From assembly GCF_013155265.1 (NCBI RefSeq), contig NZ_JABJXU010000001.1, forward strand, positions 310,001 through 374,000: a stretch of DNA of 64,000 nucleotides, given 5' to 3'. The notes beneath the pieces are model-generated. The model was not told where the DNA came from. It worked only from the letters and a program-made list of their open reading frames with translations, and did not search any database. Both the position numbers and the translations under genes were made by a program. Source of the stretch: Enterococcus sp. MMGLQ5-1. Lineage in GTDB: Bacteria > Bacillota > Bacilli > Lactobacillales > Streptococcaceae. Of this stretch, positions 36,793 through 45,215 are shown in pieces (positions within the stretch are counted from its first letter, which is position 1; each line of letters opens with the position of its first letter).

Positions 36793-37776
36793 TTGGATTT
36801 ATCATATATGTTTTTGGCATTAATTATTAGCTTTGCTATTACTGTCAGCACGATGCCATTATTTATTGGTTATTTTCATTTGAAAAAAATTGACGGTCAG
36901 CAAATGCATGAAGATGTAAAGCAGCATATTGCTAAGGCTGGTACCCCGACGATGGGTGGTGTTGTTTTTCTCTTTGCAATTATCCTCACGTCTATTGCTT
37001 GCGGCATACTGATGAATTTATTTTCGGTGGATACATTTATTTTACTATTTATAATTTTTTTATATGGTATTTTAGGATTTTTGGATGATTTTTTAAAAAT
37101 TTTTAAGCATAAAAATGAAGGCCTAAAGGCGAACCAAAAATTAATTGGTCAAATAATTGGTGCGGTTATCTTTTTTCTTGTTTATCAAGGAGAAGCCTTT
37201 TCCAATCGCTTAAATATCTTTGGTCATCATATTAATCTAGGCTGGTTTTATGCACTTTTCCTTATTTTTTGGTTGGTTGGCTTTTCAAATGCAGTTAATC
37301 TGACTGATGGCATTGATGGTTTAGCGACCATCTCAGTAACGATTTCCTTAATTGCTTATGCTGTAATTGCCTATAAGCAAAAACAGTTTGATGTCTTATT
37401 AGTGATATTAACTTCAATCGGCGGCTTAATCGGTTTCTTTGGCTTTAATCGAAAACCAGCTAAAATATTTATGGGAGATGTTGGCTCGCTGGCATTAGGT
37501 GGTTTATTGGCGACGATTTCAATTTTATTACATCAGGAATGGACCTTATTGCTAATTGGCTTTGTCTATGTGATTGAAACAAGCAGTGTGATGCTTCAGG
37601 TTGCATCCTTTAAGCTGAGGGGAAAACGTATTTTTGCCATGAGTCCCATTCATCACCATTTTGAATTAGGTGGTTTTACTGGTCATGGAAAAAAATGGTC
37701 TGAATGGCGGGTTGATTTCTTATTCTGGACAGTAGGTTTGATTATGAGTTTAATCACATTAGCTATTCTTTATTAA
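36793..37776 (+). CDS. mraY: Phospho-N-acetylmuramoyl-pentapeptide-transferase
   Basis: Integral membrane enzyme making lipid I from UDP-MurNAc-pentapeptide and undecaprenyl phosphate. 327 residues and about ten membrane helices. Conserved segments: [23 protein letters not shown] (catalytic aspartates), [26 protein letters not shown] and [12 protein letters not shown] with the HHH motif. TTG start after CGGAG (36781-36785). It ends the cluster: murD, murG, divIB, ftsA and ftsZ do not follow, as in streptococci. Confidence 0.97.
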   Translation: MDLSYMFLALIISFAITVSTMPLFIGYFHLKKIDGQQMHEDVKQHIAKAGTPTMGGVVFLFAIILTSIACGILMNLFSVDTFILLFIIFLYGILGFLDDFLKIFKHKNEGLKANQKLIGQIIGAVIFFLVYQGEAFSNRLNIFGHHINLGWFYALFLIFWLVGFSNAVNLTDGIDGLATISVTISLIAYAVIAYKQKQFDVLLVILTSIGGLIGFFGFNRKPAKIFMGDVGSLALGGLLATISILLHQEWTLLLIGFVYVIETSSVMLQVASFKLRGKRIFAMSPIHHHFELGGFTGHGKKWSEWRVDFLFWTVGLIMSLITLAILY

Positions 37777-37809
37777 TTACTTTTTAAATTATACAATTGA
37801 GGTTTTAGT

Positions 37810-37837
37810 AGGTTAAACTTTGTTTAGCCTCTTTTTA
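37810..37837 (+). terminator. Intrinsic terminator of mraY
   Basis: AGGTTAAAC (37810-37818) pairs with GTTTAGCCT (37822-37830) with one G-T, then CTTTTTAT. Confidence 0.82.
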
Positions 37838-37942
37838 TATTCAGTGTTTAATGCGATTTTGTGATAGCTTCTGTGGGGCAAATGTCCGTTCACTTGAAAA
37901 TTAGTGGCATGCTATTTTTCTATAAATTATCAAAGAGACTGA

Positions 37943-37971
37943 TTGATAAATCGTAATTTTAAGCGTAAGAT
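37943..37971 (+). promoter_or_regulatory. Promoter of the aminotransferase gene
   Basis: TTGATA (37943-37948), 17 bases, TAAGAT (37966-37971). Confidence 0.65.
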
Positions 37972-38033
37972 ATAAATTAAGTTTCTAATTTGATTAAGCT
38001 AATTGAAAAAATTTTTTGATTTTAGGAGTAAAT

Positions 38034-39254
38034 ATGAGTAAATTTGTAGAGAAATCGACTAAGCTAAATGATGTTAGCTATGATGTCCGAGGACCTGTCT
38101 TAGATGAGGCAGAAAAGATGCAAAAATCTGGTGTTAATATTTTAAAGTTAAATATTGGTAATCCAGCACCATTTGGCTTTGAGGCGCCTTATGAAATCGT
38201 TAAGGATTTGATTGCTAATGTCCGAAATTCAGAAGGCTATTCTGATTCAAAAGGAATTTTTTCTGCACGAAAGGCCATTATGCAATACTGTCAGCTTAAG
38301 GGTTTTCCAAATGTCGATGTTGATGATATATACACAGGTAATGGTGTGAGTGAATTAATTAATATGTGTCTACAGGGATTGGTTGATAACGGTGATGAAA
38401 TTTTGGTCCCAATGCCAGATTATCCGCTATGGACAGCCTGTGTATCACTTGCGGGTGGTAATGCTGTGCATTATGTATGCGATGAGGCGGCGGAATGGTA
38501 TCCAGATGTTGATGATATTAAGAAAAAAATAACAAGTCGTACCAAAGCAATCGTTTTGATTAATCCAAATAATCCAACAGGTGCACTTTATCCTAAGGAA
38601 GTACTGGAAGCAATTGTCAAGGTGGCACGAGAAAACAATTTAATCATTTTTTCTGATGAAATTTATGATCATTTAGTTATGGATGGTAACGTACATGTAC
38701 CGATTGCAACCTTGGCACCTGATCTCTTTGTAGTGACCCTAGGTGGACTTTCCAAGTCACATCGTATTGCAGGCTTTAGAGTCGGTTGGATGATTTTATC
38801 AGGTGATAAATCGAAGGTTAAGGGCTATATCGAAGGCTTAAATATGCTGTCATCAATGCGTATTTGTTCTAATGTCTTGAGTCAGCAGATTATTCAAACG
38901 GCATTAGGCGGTTATCAGTCAGTCGATGATTTATTATTACCTGGCGGTCGAATTTATGAGCAGCGTGAGTATATTTATAATGCGCTTAAAGAGATACCCG
39001 GTATTTCCGTTGTTAAGCCGAAGGCAGCCTTTTATATTTTCCCAAAATTAGATATTAAAAAATTTAATATTCGTGATGATGAACAATTTGTTTTAGATTT
39101 TTTACACCAATATAAAGTCCTATTAGTGCACGGTCGCGGCTTTAACTGGCATTCGCCAGATCATTTCAGAATTGTTTATTTACCTAAGATGGATGATTTA
39201 AAATATGCAATCGGTTCGATGGAGAAATTCCTAGCAACCTATAAACAAAAATAA
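38034..39254 (+). CDS. alaA: Pyridoxal-phosphate aminotransferase, AlaA-like (alanine transaminase)
   Basis: Fold-type I aminotransferase, 406 residues, resembling E. coli AlaA, which makes alanine from pyruvate and glutamate. Matching features: YDVRGPVLDEAEKM, LKLNIGNPAPFGFEAP, SKGIFSARKAIMQY, the GNGVSELI phosphate-binding segment, INPNNPTGALY, SDEIYDHLV, and the PLP lysine in GGLSKSHRIAGFRVGWM. ATG 38034 follows TAGGAG by five bases; an upstream TTG at 38016 would lie before the site. It has its own promoter and terminator. Confidence 0.93.
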   Translation: MSKFVEKSTKLNDVSYDVRGPVLDEAEKMQKSGVNILKLNIGNPAPFGFEAPYEIVKDLIANVRNSEGYSDSKGIFSARKAIMQYCQLKGFPNVDVDDIYTGNGVSELINMCLQGLVDNGDEILVPMPDYPLWTACVSLAGGNAVHYVCDEAAEWYPDVDDIKKKITSRTKAIVLINPNNPTGALYPKEVLEAIVKVARENNLIIFSDEIYDHLVMDGNVHVPIATLAPDLFVVTLGGLSKSHRIAGFRVGWMILSGDKSKVKGYIEGLNMLSSMRICSNVLSQQIIQTALGGYQSVDDLLLPGGRIYEQREYIYNALKEIPGISVVKPKAAFYIFPKLDIKKFNIRDDEQFVLDFLHQYKVLLVHGRGFNWHSPDHFRIVYLPKMDDLKYAIGSMEKFLATYKQK

Positions 39255-39271
39255 TTTTAATTAGTAATTGT

Positions 39272-39299
39272 GCCTGCTGAAATTTTCATCAGGCTTTTT
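39272..39299 (+). terminator. Intrinsic terminator of the aminotransferase gene
   Basis: GCCTGCTGAAA (39272-39282) pairs with TTTCATCAGGC (39284-39294) with one mismatch, then T residues. Confidence 0.82.
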
Positions 39300-39328
39300 A
39301 TATGCCTTAATTTCTGGTTAATTCTTGT

Positions 39329-39366
39329 GAAAACGGTATTGTTTCCCGGAAAGAATACCAAAATCA
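39329..39366. repeat. Palindromic repeat, single unit
   Basis: GTGAAAACGGTATTGTTTCC followed by CGGAAAGAATACCAAA: the same palindrome as at 8428 and 15455, here as one copy. No second copy lies 61 bases away on either side. Confidence 0.85.
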
Positions 39367-39425
39367 GATGATAGCGGCATGGGTTGACTGAAATAATTAA
39401 TTTAATTGCTAGTTATGATTGAAAC

Positions 39426-39456
39426 CTGTATCAAAGTAGTATTAAAATGGTATAAT
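39426..39456 (+). promoter_or_regulatory. levR promoter with candidate LevR-site decamer
   Basis: TGG then TATAAT (39451-39456) forms an extended -10. The decamer CTGTATCAAA (39426-39435) covers the -35 position and recurs twice upstream of the sigma-54 promoter at 42.4 kb. Autoregulation is inferred. Confidence 0.6.
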
Positions 39457-39495
39457 TGAAGCAATTGAAGCGTAAGCTAGAAGGTGGCGAGTTAA

Positions 39496-42306
39496 ATGAA
39501 AAGAATTGATAAGATTTATAATGCCCTTTTTCAAGCCTTAAATCATTTATCTAAAGAGGATTTAATGAAGGCTGAAGGGCTTTGTGCTAAGGAAGTTGAG
39601 GAAATGACCGGCATTACACGTTCAAATGTTTCAATGGAGCTTAATAAGCTAGTACGTTTGGGTCGAGTGATAAAGATTAAGAGTTTTCCAGTTAAATATC
39701 TGCCACAAGAGCTTTGTGAAGATGTGCTAGAAATTAATACAAATGGTATAAATGAGGTTGAAGCACTTTCTGAATTTTCTAATAAGGTAAATAATAATCT
39801 TTATGTTTATCCCCATGAGGATGCCTTCGCGCAAATGATTGGTTCAAGTGGCAGTCTTAAAAAAGCGGTTTCTCAAGCTAAGGCGGCGGTTTATTATCCA
39901 CCGAATGGGCTTCATATCCTATTACATGGGCCGACAGGTGTTGGTAAAACCCTTTTTGGTAAGATGATTCATCAATTTATGGTTCAAGAAAAGCTACGTG
40001 ATGCCGAAGCTCCCTTTGTGCAGTTTAACTGTGCTGATTACTATAACAACCCTCAACTATTAATGGCTCAGCTTTTTGGGTATGCTAACGGTGCTTTTAC
40101 AGGAGCAGAGGGTGAAAGAGAGGGTCTCGTTGATATTGCTGATGGTGGTGTCTTGCTCTTAGATGAGGTCCACCGTCTGCCGCCAGAAGGGCAAGAGATG
40201 CTCTTTTATTTTATCGATCATGGTCGCTATAATCGCTTAGGTGAGAGTGGCAAAACGAGACATTCAAATGTCTTAATTATTTGCGCGACGACCGAGACAC
40301 CTAGTAGCACATTACTTTCTACCTTTATGCGTCGGATTCCAATGATCATCCAGATTCCTTCTTTGCTTGAACGACCGGTTGAGGAACGTTTAAAGCTAGT
40401 GACATTTTTATTTGAGCAGGAAGCAATAAGGATTAATAAAGAATTGATGATTCATTCGGAGATGTTTCAGGCATTATTAGCGGCTTCAAATTATGGTAAT
40501 ATTGGTCAGATGAAATCTAATGTTCAATTAATTTGTGCTCAGGCTTATATTTCTAATTTTTCAAATGATCAGGCGGTAGAATTAACAGAAGAATATTTAC
40601 CTGAGGTTGTTAAAAATGAATGGATTAATTCAGGGGGTAGCAGAGGTAATCGCCGAATCTTGGAGGAAAAGATATTGCCAGTAACGCGAATTTCTCCTTT
40701 TCAGCATGAAACAACCTTTTCAGAGGAACCAGCCTTTAATCTTTATCAAATTATTGAGCAAAAAACTAAGATGCTGCGAGAAAGTGGAATTGATGACGCC
40801 CAGATTGAAGAGTACTTGCGGACGGATCTCAATTTATATATTCAACGCTTCTCTGAAAATAAACCACTGGATTTAATGAAATTTGTTGACGAGGAAATTG
40901 TTTCCTTTACCGAAGCCATTAAAAAAACAATTGAAAAAACACATCAGATTAAGCTAGATAATCGTTTTGTCTCCTTTCTTTCAATGCATTTGGATGCTTA
41001 TAAAAATCGTCGAGATGTTAAGGAGCTATTGAGTGCCACTGAGCAGGAACGAATCAGAACACAAATGAAACGTGATTTTGAAATTGCACAGCAGATTCGC
41101 TTGGCGTTACAGGATACGGGTATTTTGAATTTACCTGAGGATGAGGATTATTTTATCGCCCTGCTTTTGCAGTCAATTGAAACGCTTGAAGCAAAGAAAA
41201 AAGTCAGTGTTTTAGTTTGTGCACATGGCAATTCAACTGCGACTAGCATGGTTGAGGTTGCTGCTGAGCTATTTGGTTATGCACCCATTTTTCCACTTGA
41301 TATGCCTTTATCGACACCGCCAGAGGATATTTTCATTCAAGCAGTTGAGCTGATTAAGCAAATTGATGATGGGAGTGGGGTCTTAGTTTTAATTGATATG
41401 GGCACTTTATCCTTACAGCAGGAGAAGCTAATTGAAGAAACTGGTGTGCCGATTGAGGTTTTAACCAATGTCACAACCTCAATGGTTTTAGATGTTGCCA
41501 GAAAGGTTAATTATTTAGATATTTCCTTACGCTCCTTGCGCGAATCAATTCAGGCAGATATTAAGCGTTATTTTGATGTTTATCAAGATAATGTAGGCAA
41601 ACAAAAAGCAATTATTGCAATTTGTATGACGGGTTCAGGTACGGCAGAACGCCTGAAGACTATTTTGAATAATCTTGTTTATCATTATTCTAAGGAGCCT
41701 GTTAAAATTATTACACTCTCAGCATTAAAAATTGATGATGAGCTGCCGGGATTAATAGAGAAATATGATTGTATCTTTGCTTGTGGTACTAAGCGCCCTG
41801 ATTTTGATCTACCGTATATCTCCCTGGATGAATTAATTTGTCAGGAGGGAGAGCAGCAGGTTAAGATTTTATTATCTAATGATCAGAAATTTAATAGCTT
41901 AGAGCTTTCAAGTCGTAATATTGTGACTGATGATTTAATAACAGATATGTTAAATGAGCATCTTGTCTTTTTTAATCCACAGTTAATGAGTAAGCTACTT
42001 GAAAATTGGATTGTTTCTCTCGAAAAGGCAATGAAATTAAAGTTTCCGAATGCAACAAAAATTAAGCTAGTGATTCATACTGCTTTTGCTGTTGAGCGGG
42101 TAATTCGGGATAATGCCTTGGTTTATGATGGTGAAATAACACCTTTAATTGAAAGGCTGCGTCTGATTGCTGAGGAGAATTTAAATAATCAGCTGCAGCG
42201 TCTTAATTTGACGATTTCGAGGGATGAAGCTTATTTCATTGCTAATATTATTGATGACGATTTAACAATTAGTATTAATAGTCTTGAGTTACCTGTTTCA
42301 AAATAA
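39496..42306 (+). CDS. levR: LevR-type sigma-54-dependent transcriptional activator with PRD and PTS-like domains
   Basis: Activates sigma-54 promoters of mannose-family PTS operons in response to PTS phosphorylation. 936 residues. An N-terminal helix-turn-helix (about 20-60, GITRSNVSMELNKLVRLG) leads to an AAA+ domain with Walker A GPTGVGKT (about 145) and the sigma-54 contact loop GAFTGA (199-204). Then PRD1 (about 460-560, with EKTHQIK and FLSMHLDAY histidines), an EIIA-Man-like segment LVCAHGNSTATSMVEVA, an EIIB-like segment and a C-terminal PRD2 (NEHLVF, VIHTAFAVERVI). Phosphorylation by EI/HPr and EIIB would set activity. It lies directly upstream of the PTS it should control. Confidence 0.96.
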   Translation: MKRIDKIYNALFQALNHLSKEDLMKAEGLCAKEVEEMTGITRSNVSMELNKLVRLGRVIKIKSFPVKYLPQELCEDVLEINTNGINEVEALSEFSNKVNNNLYVYPHEDAFAQMIGSSGSLKKAVSQAKAAVYYPPNGLHILLHGPTGVGKTLFGKMIHQFMVQEKLRDAEAPFVQFNCADYYNNPQLLMAQLFGYANGAFTGAEGEREGLVDIADGGVLLLDEVHRLPPEGQEMLFYFIDHGRYNRLGESGKTRHSNVLIICATTETPSSTLLSTFMRRIPMIIQIPSLLERPVEERLKLVTFLFEQEAIRINKELMIHSEMFQALLAASNYGNIGQMKSNVQLICAQAYISNFSNDQAVELTEEYLPEVVKNEWINSGGSRGNRRILEEKILPVTRISPFQHETTFSEEPAFNLYQIIEQKTKMLRESGIDDAQIEEYLRTDLNLYIQRFSENKPLDLMKFVDEEIVSFTEAIKKTIEKTHQIKLDNRFVSFLSMHLDAYKNRRDVKELLSATEQERIRTQMKRDFEIAQQIRLALQDTGILNLPEDEDYFIALLLQSIETLEAKKKVSVLVCAHGNSTATSMVEVAAELFGYAPIFPLDMPLSTPPEDIFIQAVELIKQIDDGSGVLVLIDMGTLSLQQEKLIEETGVPIEVLTNVTTSMVLDVARKVNYLDISLRSLRESIQADIKRYFDVYQDNVGKQKAIIAICMTGSGTAERLKTILNNLVYHYSKEPVKIITLSALKIDDELPGLIEKYDCIFACGTKRPDFDLPYISLDELICQEGEQQVKILLSNDQKFNSLELSSRNIVTDDLITDMLNEHLVFFNPQLMSKLLENWIVSLEKAMKLKFPNATKIKLVIHTAFAVERVIRDNALVYDGEITPLIERLRLIAEENLNNQLQRLNLTISRDEAYFIANIIDDDLTISINSLELPVSK

Positions 42307-42322
42307 AAAAATTAGAATAAAA

Positions 42323-42367
42323 AGCTGTATTAAATTGTTCAAAACAATTTGATACAGCTTTTTTTGC
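42323..42367 (+). terminator. Intrinsic terminator of levR
   Basis: AAGCTGTATTAAATTGTT (42322-42339) pairs with ACAATTTGATACAGCTT (42344-42360) with one mismatch, then seven T residues. The 3' arm contains TTTGATACAG, one half of the candidate LevR operator. Confidence 0.93.
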
Positions 42368-42451
42368 TGGATTACCTGTATCAAAATACGCTTGAAAGGT
42401 TGATTTAGATGTAATTTTAAATTAATACAAGTACTTGGCACGCTTATTGCT
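42348..42451 (+). promoter_or_regulatory. Sigma-54 (-24/-12) promoter of levDEFG with candidate upstream activator site
   Basis: CTTGGCACGCTTATTGCT (42434-42451) matches the sigma-54 consensus TGGCAC-N5-TTGC exactly, with GG at 42437-42438 and GC at 42449-42450. The start site would be near 42462. Upstream, TTTGATACAG (42348-42357) and CTGTATCAAA (42376-42385) form an exact inverted repeat with 18 bases between, about 75-115 bases before the start. This is a normal activator-site distance. Confidence 0.9.
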
Positions 42452-42519
42452 AAATAAAAAGCGTAAGGAGATAGATGGATTTTGAAGGAAATGCATCTAA
42501 AGGAATAGGAGTTGGTTTG

Positions 42520-42960
42520 ATGGTACAAATTATTTTAAGTGGTCATGGTCAAATTTCAACTGGTGTTAAAAGTGCAACCGATATGATTTTTGGTGCACAG
42601 GATCAATACACCGCAGTTGAATTTTTACCGGGAGAGGGTAAGGAAAATCTGAGCGAAAAGTTTAAAGCACTCCTAGATGGTTTTGATTCAGCGGAGGAGG
42701 TTTTGATTATAGTCGATGTCTTTGGTGGGACACCCTATAATACAGCAAGTGAACTCGTTTATGGAAAGCCAGAATGCGATGTAATTACTGGTCTGAGTTT
42801 GCCGTTGGTACTGGAAGCATTGAGTGCAAGGCTTGCAGGTGGTTTACCAGAGGTGATTGCACATTTAAAAAATGTCAGTCCAGAATTTGTTAAGATTTTT
42901 TCAGAGGAATTTGCAAAAATTCAAAGCGTTTCAGAGGATTTAGAGGAGGATGAATTATGA
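42520..42960 (+). CDS. levD: PTS mannose/fructose family EIIA component
   Basis: Cytoplasmic phosphocarrier, 146 residues. The phosphorylated histidine is in IILSGHGQISTG at the N-terminus; DVFGGTPYNTASELV and GLSLPLVLEALSARL are typical EIIA-Man motifs. Start choice: ATG 42520 fits the family N-terminus and follows AGGAG (42507-42511). An alternative ATG at 42475 is four bases after AAGGAG (42465-42470) and would add 15 residues; since sigma-54 transcription should begin near 42462, that start cannot be excluded. First gene of levDEFG; its stop overlaps the levE start (ATGA). Confidence 0.92.
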   Translation: MVQIILSGHGQISTGVKSATDMIFGAQDQYTAVEFLPGEGKENLSEKFKALLDGFDSAEEVLIIVDVFGGTPYNTASELVYGKPECDVITGLSLPLVLEALSARLAGGLPEVIAHLKNVSPEFVKIFSEEFAKIQSVSEDLEEDEL

Positions 42961-43445
42961 AAATTGTATTAAGTCGGATTGATGATCGTTTTATTCACGG
43001 CCAAGTATTAACGAAATGGATTAAACAATCACCAGCCAATCGCATTATCATTGTTAATGATTCGGTGGCAAATGATGAGGTTAGAAAAACCTTAGTTTTG
43101 TCAGTTGCGCCAGCTAATGTCAAAGCAAGTGCTGTTACGGTAGAGAAGATGGCAAAGGCCTTTCATTCACCACGCTATGAAAATGAAACAGCATTTCTAT
43201 TATTTGATGGACCAGAGGATGTTGCACGTTTAGTGGAAGCTGGTGTACCAATTGATGTTGTGAATGTAGGTGGTATGCGCTTTGAACTGGATCGAAAGCA
43301 AATTACTAAATCTGTTTCGGTCAGAGATCAAGATATTGCGGCATTTAGAAAGCTAAAGGAACTTGGTGTGAAATGTGAACTACGTCAATTACCGGGGGAT
43401 ACATCACAAGATTTTAATGATATTTTAAACAATACATTGAAATAA
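42957..43445 (+). CDS. levE: PTS mannose/fructose family EIIB component
   Basis: 162 residues. Active-site histidine in SRIDDRFIHGQVLTKWI, the family signature, followed by RIIIVNDSVANDEVRKTL and VNVGGMRF. It transfers phosphate from EIIA to the incoming sugar and, in LevR systems, also phosphorylates LevR to hold it inactive when no sugar is present. ATG overlaps the levD stop by four bases. EIIA and EIIB are separate proteins here, as in Bacillus LevD/LevE and unlike fused ManL/ManX. Confidence 0.95.
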   Translation: MKIVLSRIDDRFIHGQVLTKWIKQSPANRIIIVNDSVANDEVRKTLVLSVAPANVKASAVTVEKMAKAFHSPRYENETAFLLFDGPEDVARLVEAGVPIDVVNVGGMRFELDRKQITKSVSVRDQDIAAFRKLKELGVKCELRQLPGDTSQDFNDILNNTLK

Positions 43446-43466
43446 TATTATAAGGAGGAAAGAAAC

Positions 43467-44267
43467 ATGGGAATATTTCAAATTGTAGCCTTATTAATTA
43501 TTGCGGCGATTACTGGTATTGGTTCAGTAGTAGATGAGGCGCAAACGCATCGACCATTAGTTGCATGTACTTTAGTTGGTCTCGCTTTAGGGGATGTTAA
43601 AACAGGTATTATTTTAGGTGGTACATTGGAAATGATGGCTTTAGGCTGGATGAACGTTGGGCTTGCGATGGCACCTGATACAGCAATTGCTTCAGTTATT
43701 TCTACTATTTTAGTTATTAATTCACATCAAGGTATTGGTGAAGGGATTGCAATTGCAGTACCTTTGGCAGCAGCTGGTCAAGCGTTAACAATTTTTGTTA
43801 GAACAATCACGGTATTCTTTATTCATAAAGCAGATGATATGGCGAAAACTGGTAACTTTAAAGGTATTGAACGGGCGCATTTGCTTGCAATGAGCTTACA
43901 GGCCTTGCGTGTTATGATTCCAACCTTAATTATTTGTTTAATTTCTGCTGAAGCGGTTCAAAACTTCTTAAGCTCAATTCCAGAAGTGATTACTAAGGGA
44001 CTTCAAATTGGTGGTGGTATCATCGTAGTTGTTGGTTATGCAATGGTTATTAATATGATGGATGTACCATACTTAAAACCATTTATGTATGCTGGTTTCC
44101 TATTTGCTGCCTTTACAGACTTTAACCTTGTTGGTTTCGGTGGCTTAGGCTTAATTGCAGCTTTAATTTACTTACAATTAAAATATAACGGTCAACCACA
44201 GCAAGCAGCGGCGACTTCATCAGGTTCGACAACTTACGATGATGACGACGATGATTTAGACGCGTAG
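43467..44267 (+). CDS. levF: PTS mannose/fructose family EIIC component
   Basis: Membrane channel subunit, 266 residues, with about seven to eight helices. It begins MGIFQIVALLIIAAITGIGS and includes RPLVACTLVGLALGDVKTGI, GGTLEMMALGWMNVGLAMAP and LQIGGGIIVVVGYAMVINMM. The last ~25 residues are hydrophilic and end in a run of aspartates, a longer acidic tail than I expect for the family. AAGGAGG precedes the ATG. Works with EIID to translocate sugar. Confidence 0.96.
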   Translation: MGIFQIVALLIIAAITGIGSVVDEAQTHRPLVACTLVGLALGDVKTGIILGGTLEMMALGWMNVGLAMAPDTAIASVISTILVINSHQGIGEGIAIAVPLAAAGQALTIFVRTITVFFIHKADDMAKTGNFKGIERAHLLAMSLQALRVMIPTLIICLISAEAVQNFLSSIPEVITKGLQIGGGIIVVVGYAMVINMMDVPYLKPFMYAGFLFAAFTDFNLVGFGGLGLIAALIYLQLKYNGQPQQAAATSSGSTTYDDDDDDLDA

Positions 44268-44285
44268 GCAGAGGAGGCAGAAAAT

Positions 44286-45113
44286 ATGGCAACTGAAAGA
44301 ACATTAACCAAAAAAGAATTAAATAGTATGTTTCTTCGTTCAAATTTCCTATTAGGATCATTTAACTTTGAACGGGTACAATCATTAGGGTTTTGTTATG
44401 TAATTATTCCAGCCTTGAAAAAGATTTATCCAGAGGGTGAGGAAAGAAACGAAGCGTTAGCACGTCACTTAGAATGGTTTAATACACAACCGTGGCTGAC
44501 TGCACCAATTTTCGGTGTAACGGCAGCAATGGAGGAAGAAAAGGCCAAGGGTAAGGATATCGATGGTTCAGCGATTCAAGCGATGAAAATTGGTTTGATG
44601 GGCCCATTAGCAGGTGTTGGTGATCCAATTTTCTGGGGAACTGCTCGCCCGGTTTTAGCGGCGCTTGGTGCTTCTCTTGCCTTAAATGGTTCAATTGCTG
44701 GTCCATTACTCTTCTTCTTCTTAATTAATATCGTTCGTTTAGCAACTAAATACTTTGGTCTTTTCTACGGTTACGAAAAAGGAATGGAAATCATCAAGGA
44801 TATGGCTGGCGGTCGTATTAAGAAATTAACTGAGGGTGCATCAATTGTTGGTCTGTTTGTAATGGGTGCTTTGATTAACAAATGGACAACGATTAATATT
44901 GCTTTGCAGGCAACTAAGATTACTGGTGATGATGGTAAGGTAACAACTCAAACAGTACAGGATATTTTAGATAGTATTATGCCTGGGATGTTAGCCTTAG
45001 GCTTAACATTAGTGGTTGCTTGGCTCTTGAAGAAGAATGTAAATCCATTATTAATCATTTTAGTGATTTTTGTGATTGGTATTTTAGGCTATGCAGCAGG
45101 TATTCTTGCATAG
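44286..45113 (+). CDS. levG: PTS mannose/fructose family EIID component
   Basis: Second membrane subunit of the transporter, 275 residues. Characteristic features: LNSMFLRSNFLLGSFNFERVQSLG, EWFNTQPWLTAPIFGVTAAME, IGLMGPLAGVGDPIFWGTARP, and a C-terminal pair of helices separated by a conserved MPGMLALGLTLVVAWLLKK. AGAGGAGG lies upstream of the ATG. It ends the transporter part of the operon; a hairpin with a T tract and a cre site come before the fructanase gene. Confidence 0.96.
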   Translation: MATERTLTKKELNSMFLRSNFLLGSFNFERVQSLGFCYVIIPALKKIYPEGEERNEALARHLEWFNTQPWLTAPIFGVTAAMEEEKAKGKDIDGSAIQAMKIGLMGPLAGVGDPIFWGTARPVLAALGASLALNGSIAGPLLFFFLINIVRLATKYFGLFYGYEKGMEIIKDMAGGRIKKLTEGASIVGLFVMGALINKWTTINIALQATKITGDDGKVTTQTVQDILDSIMPGMLALGLTLVVAWLLKKNVNPLLIILVIFVIGILGYAAGILA

Positions 45114-45124
45114 TTCACACATTA

Positions 45125-45167
45125 AAAGGAATTGTTGAATAGTCATTATTTGGCAATTCTTTTTTTA
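45125..45167 (+). terminator. Terminator-like hairpin between levG and the fructanase gene
   Basis: AAAGGAATTG (45125-45134) pairs with CAATTCTTTT (45154-45163), followed by T residues; the loop is ~19 bases. No clear promoter lies between it and the next gene. Partial read-through into the fructanase gene seems likely. Confidence 0.7.
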
Positions 45168-45174
45168 AAGGTTT

Positions 45175-45190
45175 ATGAAAACGTTTTCAT
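45175..45190 (+). promoter_or_regulatory. cre site (CcpA operator)
   Basis: ATGAAAACGTTTTCAT is a perfect palindrome containing TGAAAACGTTTTCA, an ideal catabolite-responsive element. It lies 26 bases before the fructanase start and after the last possible promoter, a position suited to a roadblock. Another LacI-family regulator is possible. Confidence 0.88.
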
Positions 45191-45215
45191 GAAATTAAAG
45201 AAATAGGAGAGATTA

